DNA of 7,779 bases, taken from positions 1 through 7,779 of the forward strand of contig CAZAWA010000091.1 in NCBI GenBank assembly GCA_964488675.1, written 5' to 3'. This document shows, piece after piece, positions 5,839 to 7,779 of the stretch. The notes under the pieces were generated by a model. It saw only the letters and a program-made list of their open reading frames with translations, did no database searches and had not been told where the DNA came from. Positions within the stretch are counted from its first letter, which is position 1, and the number at the start of each line of letters is the position of its first letter. A program made the position numbers and the translations under genes. Source of the DNA: QZKY01 sp964488675. Its GTDB lineage: Bacteria; Pseudomonadota; Gammaproteobacteria; Burkholderiales; Burkholderiaceae_D.

Positions 5839-6627
5839 TTAAACGAAGCGACCCGCCATCGGCGACGAAGGCGATGCAGCAAATTTTCTCGGCATGCGGC
5901 CTGCCAAAAACGCTTCGCGCCCCGCTTCTATGGCCAGCTTCATCGCGCGCGCCATGCGCACCGGATCCTGCGCCATGGCGATGGCGGAATTCATCAGCAC
6001 ACCGTCACAGCCGAGCTCCATCGCAATCGCGGCATCGGATGCCGTGCCAACGCCAGCATCGACAATGATTGGCACCCTGGCCTGATCGATGATCAGCGAC
6101 AGGTTCCACGGATTCAGGATACCCATGCCGGAACCAATCAGGGAAGCCAGAGGCATCACCGCACAGCAGCCGATGTCTTCCAGCATCTTTGCCTGAATCG
6201 GATCGTCGCTGCAATACACCATCACATCAAAACCATCCTTCACCAGCACTTCCGCAGCCTTCAGCGTTTCCGGCATGTTGGGAAACAGCGTCCTTTCGTC
6301 GCCCAGCACCTCGAGCTTCACCAGCTTGTGACCGTTCAGCAGTTCGCGCGCCATTTGCAGCGTGTAGATCGCATCTTCGGCGTTGTAGCAGCCAGCAGTG
6401 TTCGGCAGGATGGTGTACTTGGTCGGCGGCACAAAATCCAGCAGGCTGGGCGCTTTGGGATCCTGCCCGATGTTCACGCGGCGGATCGCCACGGTGATGA
6501 TTTCGGAGCCGCTGGCCTCGGTCGCGTCGCGCGTCTGTTCCAGGCCCGCGTACTTGCCGCTACCGACGAGCAGCCGCGAGCGGTAAGTTTTTCCTGCAAT
6601 CGTCAAGGTATGATCTGGTGCGCTCAT
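5839..6627 (-). CDS. thiG: Thiazole synthase
   Basis: Builds the thiazole phosphate ring of thiamin from deoxyxylulose 5-phosphate, dehydroglycine and the sulfur carried on ThiS thiocarboxylate. It is a TIM-barrel enzyme of 262 residues, the normal length. Signature segments: SRLLVGSGKY (17-26), LPNTAGCYNAEDA (74-86), LVKLEVLGD (102-110) with Lys104 matching the Schiff-base lysine and Glu106 the neighbouring acid, MPLASLIGSGMGILN (158-172), and IVDAGVGTASDAA (188-200) with Asp190. All expected catalytic residues are present. The ATG has AAGGA seven bases upstream. It lies 92 bases downstream of the ThiS-like gene and 17 bases before thiD, so it is in the middle of the operon. Codon choice is like its neighbours. 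Confidence 0.97.
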   Translation of the reverse strand: MSAPDHTLTIAGKTYRSRLLVGSGKYAGLEQTRDATEASGSEIITVAIRRVNIGQDPKAPSLLDFVPPTKYTILPNTAGCYNAEDAIYTLQMARELLNGHKLVKLEVLGDERTLFPNMPETLKAAEVLVKDGFDVMVYCSDDPIQAKMLEDIGCCAVMPLASLIGSGMGILNPWNLSLIIDQARVPIIVDAGVGTASDAAIAMELGCDGVLMNSAIAMAQDPVRMARAMKLAIEAGREAFLAGRMPRKFAASPSSPMAGRFV

Positions 6628-6719
6628 TTTCTTTTCCTTGGTTGATGTAATAAATTCATGAGCCTCTGACTCAATCGCTGAACGCGGGCAGCATGGACTT
6701 AACTTAATCAGCGGTTCCT

Positions 6720-6941
6720 TTACATTTGGACCGTGGCGCAGGACACGGGAATCGACAGCCCAATCTCAATACGATCCCCAGCCTGTATCTCTTGGCGCCA
6801 ATCTTTCCGCATCACCCTTTTCCCGTTGATTTTGATGGTCAAAGGCGTGTCATTTAGTTCCAGATCTGCTATCAAATCAGCCAGATGGGTTCCTTTTGGC
6901 CTATCGCACAACTCTCCGTTTACCGTGAAATCAACTGACAT
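6720..6941 (-). CDS. ThiS-like small protein lacking the C-terminal Gly-Gly
   Basis: A 73-residue beta-grasp protein. It aligns with the ThiS encoded just upstream over about 62 positions with one gap and about 37% identity by eye; the shared landmarks are VNGE near residue 8, DL.L.L.L (22-34), the N..V.R..W stretch (39-48) and DR.EI (56-60). ThiS ends AIGGG, but here the chain continues GLSIPVSCATVQM and has no Gly-Gly, so it cannot be adenylated by ThiF and carry sulfur in the known way. Neither other reading frame of the tail gives Gly-Gly, so a simple frameshift does not explain it. The ATG at 6941 has AAGGA six bases upstream; a TTG one codon earlier is less well spaced. GC is about 49%, against about 55% in thiS. 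It could be a decaying duplicate, a regulator or decoy of ThiG/ThiF, or a protein with a different job; I cannot tell which. Confidence 0.75.
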   Translation of the reverse strand: MSVDFTVNGELCDRPKGTHLADLIADLELNDTPLTIKINGKRVMRKDWRQEIQAGDRIEIGLSIPVSCATVQM

Positions 6942-7005
6942 CAAATATCCTTAAATCTATCGAGAATTACCTAACTGCATGACACTTCGAGCCTGCTGGC
7001 ACTAT

Positions 7006-7029
7006 CCCTTCCCCCCTGCGGGAGGGGAG
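7006..7029. repeat. Single REP-like G/C palindrome between thiS and the ThiS-like gene
   Basis: CCCTTCCCCCCTGCGGG followed by AGGGGAG forms a G/C hairpin four bases past the thiS stop. Its core (CCCTTCCCCC-TGCG) is nearly the same as the minus-strand reading of the right-hand unit at 4997-5035, so this is a third, partial copy of that family inside the operon. Confidence 0.7.
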
Positions 7030-7032
7030 TGT

Positions 7033-7239
7033 TTATCCGCCACCAATCGCGCGAACTATTTCGACACGATCGTTGACTTGAATGATTTTTTGCTGCCAGG
7101 ACGCGCGCGGGACAACCTGACGGTTGACGGCGACAGCCAGCGCCTGACCGGTCAACTCGAGCTGGTCTATCAAGTCCTGCACATTTTTGCCAACGGGGAG
7201 GCTGTGCGCCTCCCCGTTCAACATGATTTCAATCGTCAT
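7033..7239 (-). CDS. thiS: Sulfur carrier protein ThiS
   Basis: A small ubiquitin-like carrier. ThiF adenylates its C-terminal glycine, it becomes a thiocarboxylate, and it gives sulfur to ThiG for the thiazole ring. The 68 residues match the usual 65-70. It begins MTIEIMLNGE, has QDLIDQLEL (21-29), VAVNRQVVPR (36-45) with the common W48, NDRVEIV (56-62), and ends AIGGG with the required Gly-Gly at 67-68. The ATG is 12 bases after the thiC stop, with a weak AGG upstream, so it is tightly coupled to thiC. A REP-like palindrome and the Gly-Gly-less paralogue follow. ThiF, its activating enzyme, is not in the window. Confidence 0.93.
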   Translation of the reverse strand: MTIEIMLNGEAHSLPVGKNVQDLIDQLELTGQALAVAVNRQVVPRASWQQKIIQVNDRVEIVRAIGGG

Positions 7240-7251
7240 GAACTTTGCCTG

Positions 7252-7779
7252 TTATTGCTTGTGATAGATTTCCGAGCCGGATTTGACGAACTGAACCGAC
7301 TGTTCCTTCATGCCCTGCTTCAGCGCTTCGATTTCGGAAATGCCCTTCTTGGCAGCAAAGTCGCGCACTTCTTGCGAAATCTTCATCGAGCAGAATTTCG
7401 GTCCGCACATCGAGCAGAAGTGTGTCACTTTTGCGGAATCCTTCGGCAGCGTCTCGTCGTGGAAAGATTTCGCACGGTCCGGGTCGAGGCCGATGTTGAA
7501 CTGGTCTTCCCAGCGGAATTCGAAACGCGCTTTCGACATCGCGTTGTCGCGAATCTGCGCGCCCGGATGGCCTTTCGCCAAATCAGCCGCATGCGCCGCC
7601 AGTTTGTAGACGATGATGCCCTCTTTCACATCGTCCTTGTTCGGCAAGCCCAAGTGCTCCTGCGGCGTCACATAGCACAGCATCGCTGTGCCGTACCAGC
7701 CAATCCTCCCAGCGACTCTCGCGGCCGTGAGATGCCCACAGCCCGGCGCGGTGTCGGTTACGCATGGCCCCACGGTGTC
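7252..7779 (-). CDS. thiC: Phosphomethylpyrimidine synthase, C-terminal part (runs off right edge)
   Basis: A radical-SAM enzyme that rearranges aminoimidazole ribotide into HMP phosphate, the pyrimidine half of thiamin. The last 175 residues are visible (the family has about 600-640). Strong family segments: GWYGTAMLCYVTPQEHLGLP, AAHAADLAKGHPGAQIRDNA, KARFEFRWEDQFN, and HFCSMCGPKFCSM, whose CxxCxxxxC (residues 122, 125 and 130 from the edge) binds the 4Fe-4S cluster. The end, GSEIYHKQ, is normal. The first 28 or so visible residues (about 7696-7779) depart sharply: CVTDTAPGCGHLTAARVAGRIGW appears where the family has a form like LVTDIAPGYDHITSAIGAAxIGW. The frame and length are kept, with no stop. 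This may be poor sequence at an assembly end, or true divergence. The start, promoter and any TPP riboswitch lie outside the window. Confidence 0.95.
   Translation of the reverse strand, partial: DTVGPCVTDTAPGCGHLTAARVAGRIGWYGTAMLCYVTPQEHLGLPNKDDVKEGIIVYKLAAHAADLAKGHPGAQIRDNAMSKARFEFRWEDQFNIGLDPDRAKSFHDETLPKDSAKVTHFCSMCGPKFCSMKISQEVRDFAAKKGISEIEALKQGMKEQSVQFVKSGSEIYHKQ

Noticed and set aside
6628..6719. An internal promoter before thiG (TTGAGT ... TATTAC, about 16 bases apart on the minus strand)
   Set aside because: Both boxes are poor matches and the gap lies within an operon; it is not enough to call.
6720..6800. A frameshift in the ThiS-like gene hiding a normal Gly-Gly end
   Set aside because: I read the tail in the other two minus-strand frames; they give LGCRFPCPAP and WAVDSRVLRHGP, with no Gly-Gly.

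Overview
The window reads as a stretch of a proteobacterial chromosome, most likely a betaproteobacterium. The UvrD, ThiG, ThiD and ThiC proteins all have that flavour, the GC content is moderate to fairly high, and the spacers carry short dispersed palindromes typical of such genomes. I cannot place it to genus; a Nitrosomonadales or Gallionella-like member is only a guess. No rRNA, tRNA, CRISPR array, phage gene or transposase gene is visible.

Left part (1-2929, all minus strand): the N-terminal half of the DNA helicase UvrD runs off the left edge. A 313-base non-coding gap follows, holding a structured palindromic element. Beyond it lies a complete membrane-anchored diguanylate cyclase (periplasmic sensor domain plus GGEEF domain with an intact inhibitory site).

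Middle (2930-4228): a divergent promoter region separates the cyclase from a plus-strand beta-class adenine-N6 DNA methyltransferase resembling DpnA. It has no restriction partner in view, so it looks like an orphan modification enzyme. It converges on the thiamin genes across a 59-base hairpin that shares its terminal motif TCGGGGTCAG with the element near 1224.

Right part (4229-7779, all minus strand): a thiamin biosynthesis operon, read thiC - thiS - thiS-like - thiG - thiD - thiE. ThiC makes the pyrimidine HMP-P. ThiS delivers sulfur to ThiG, which builds the thiazole. ThiD phosphorylates HMP-P to HMP-PP, and ThiE joins the two halves into thiamin phosphate. ThiF and a glycine/tyrosine-dependent dehydroglycine source (ThiO or ThiH) are not in the window. 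REP-like G/C palindromes sit in two operon spacers.

The most unusual item is a second small ThiS-fold gene between thiS and thiG. It has a good ribosome binding site but lacks the C-terminal Gly-Gly that a sulfur carrier needs. Other points worth checking are a Gln-to-His change in UvrD motif III, the two structured repeats sharing one end motif, and an abrupt loss of conservation in ThiC at the right edge, which may be a sequence-quality problem.
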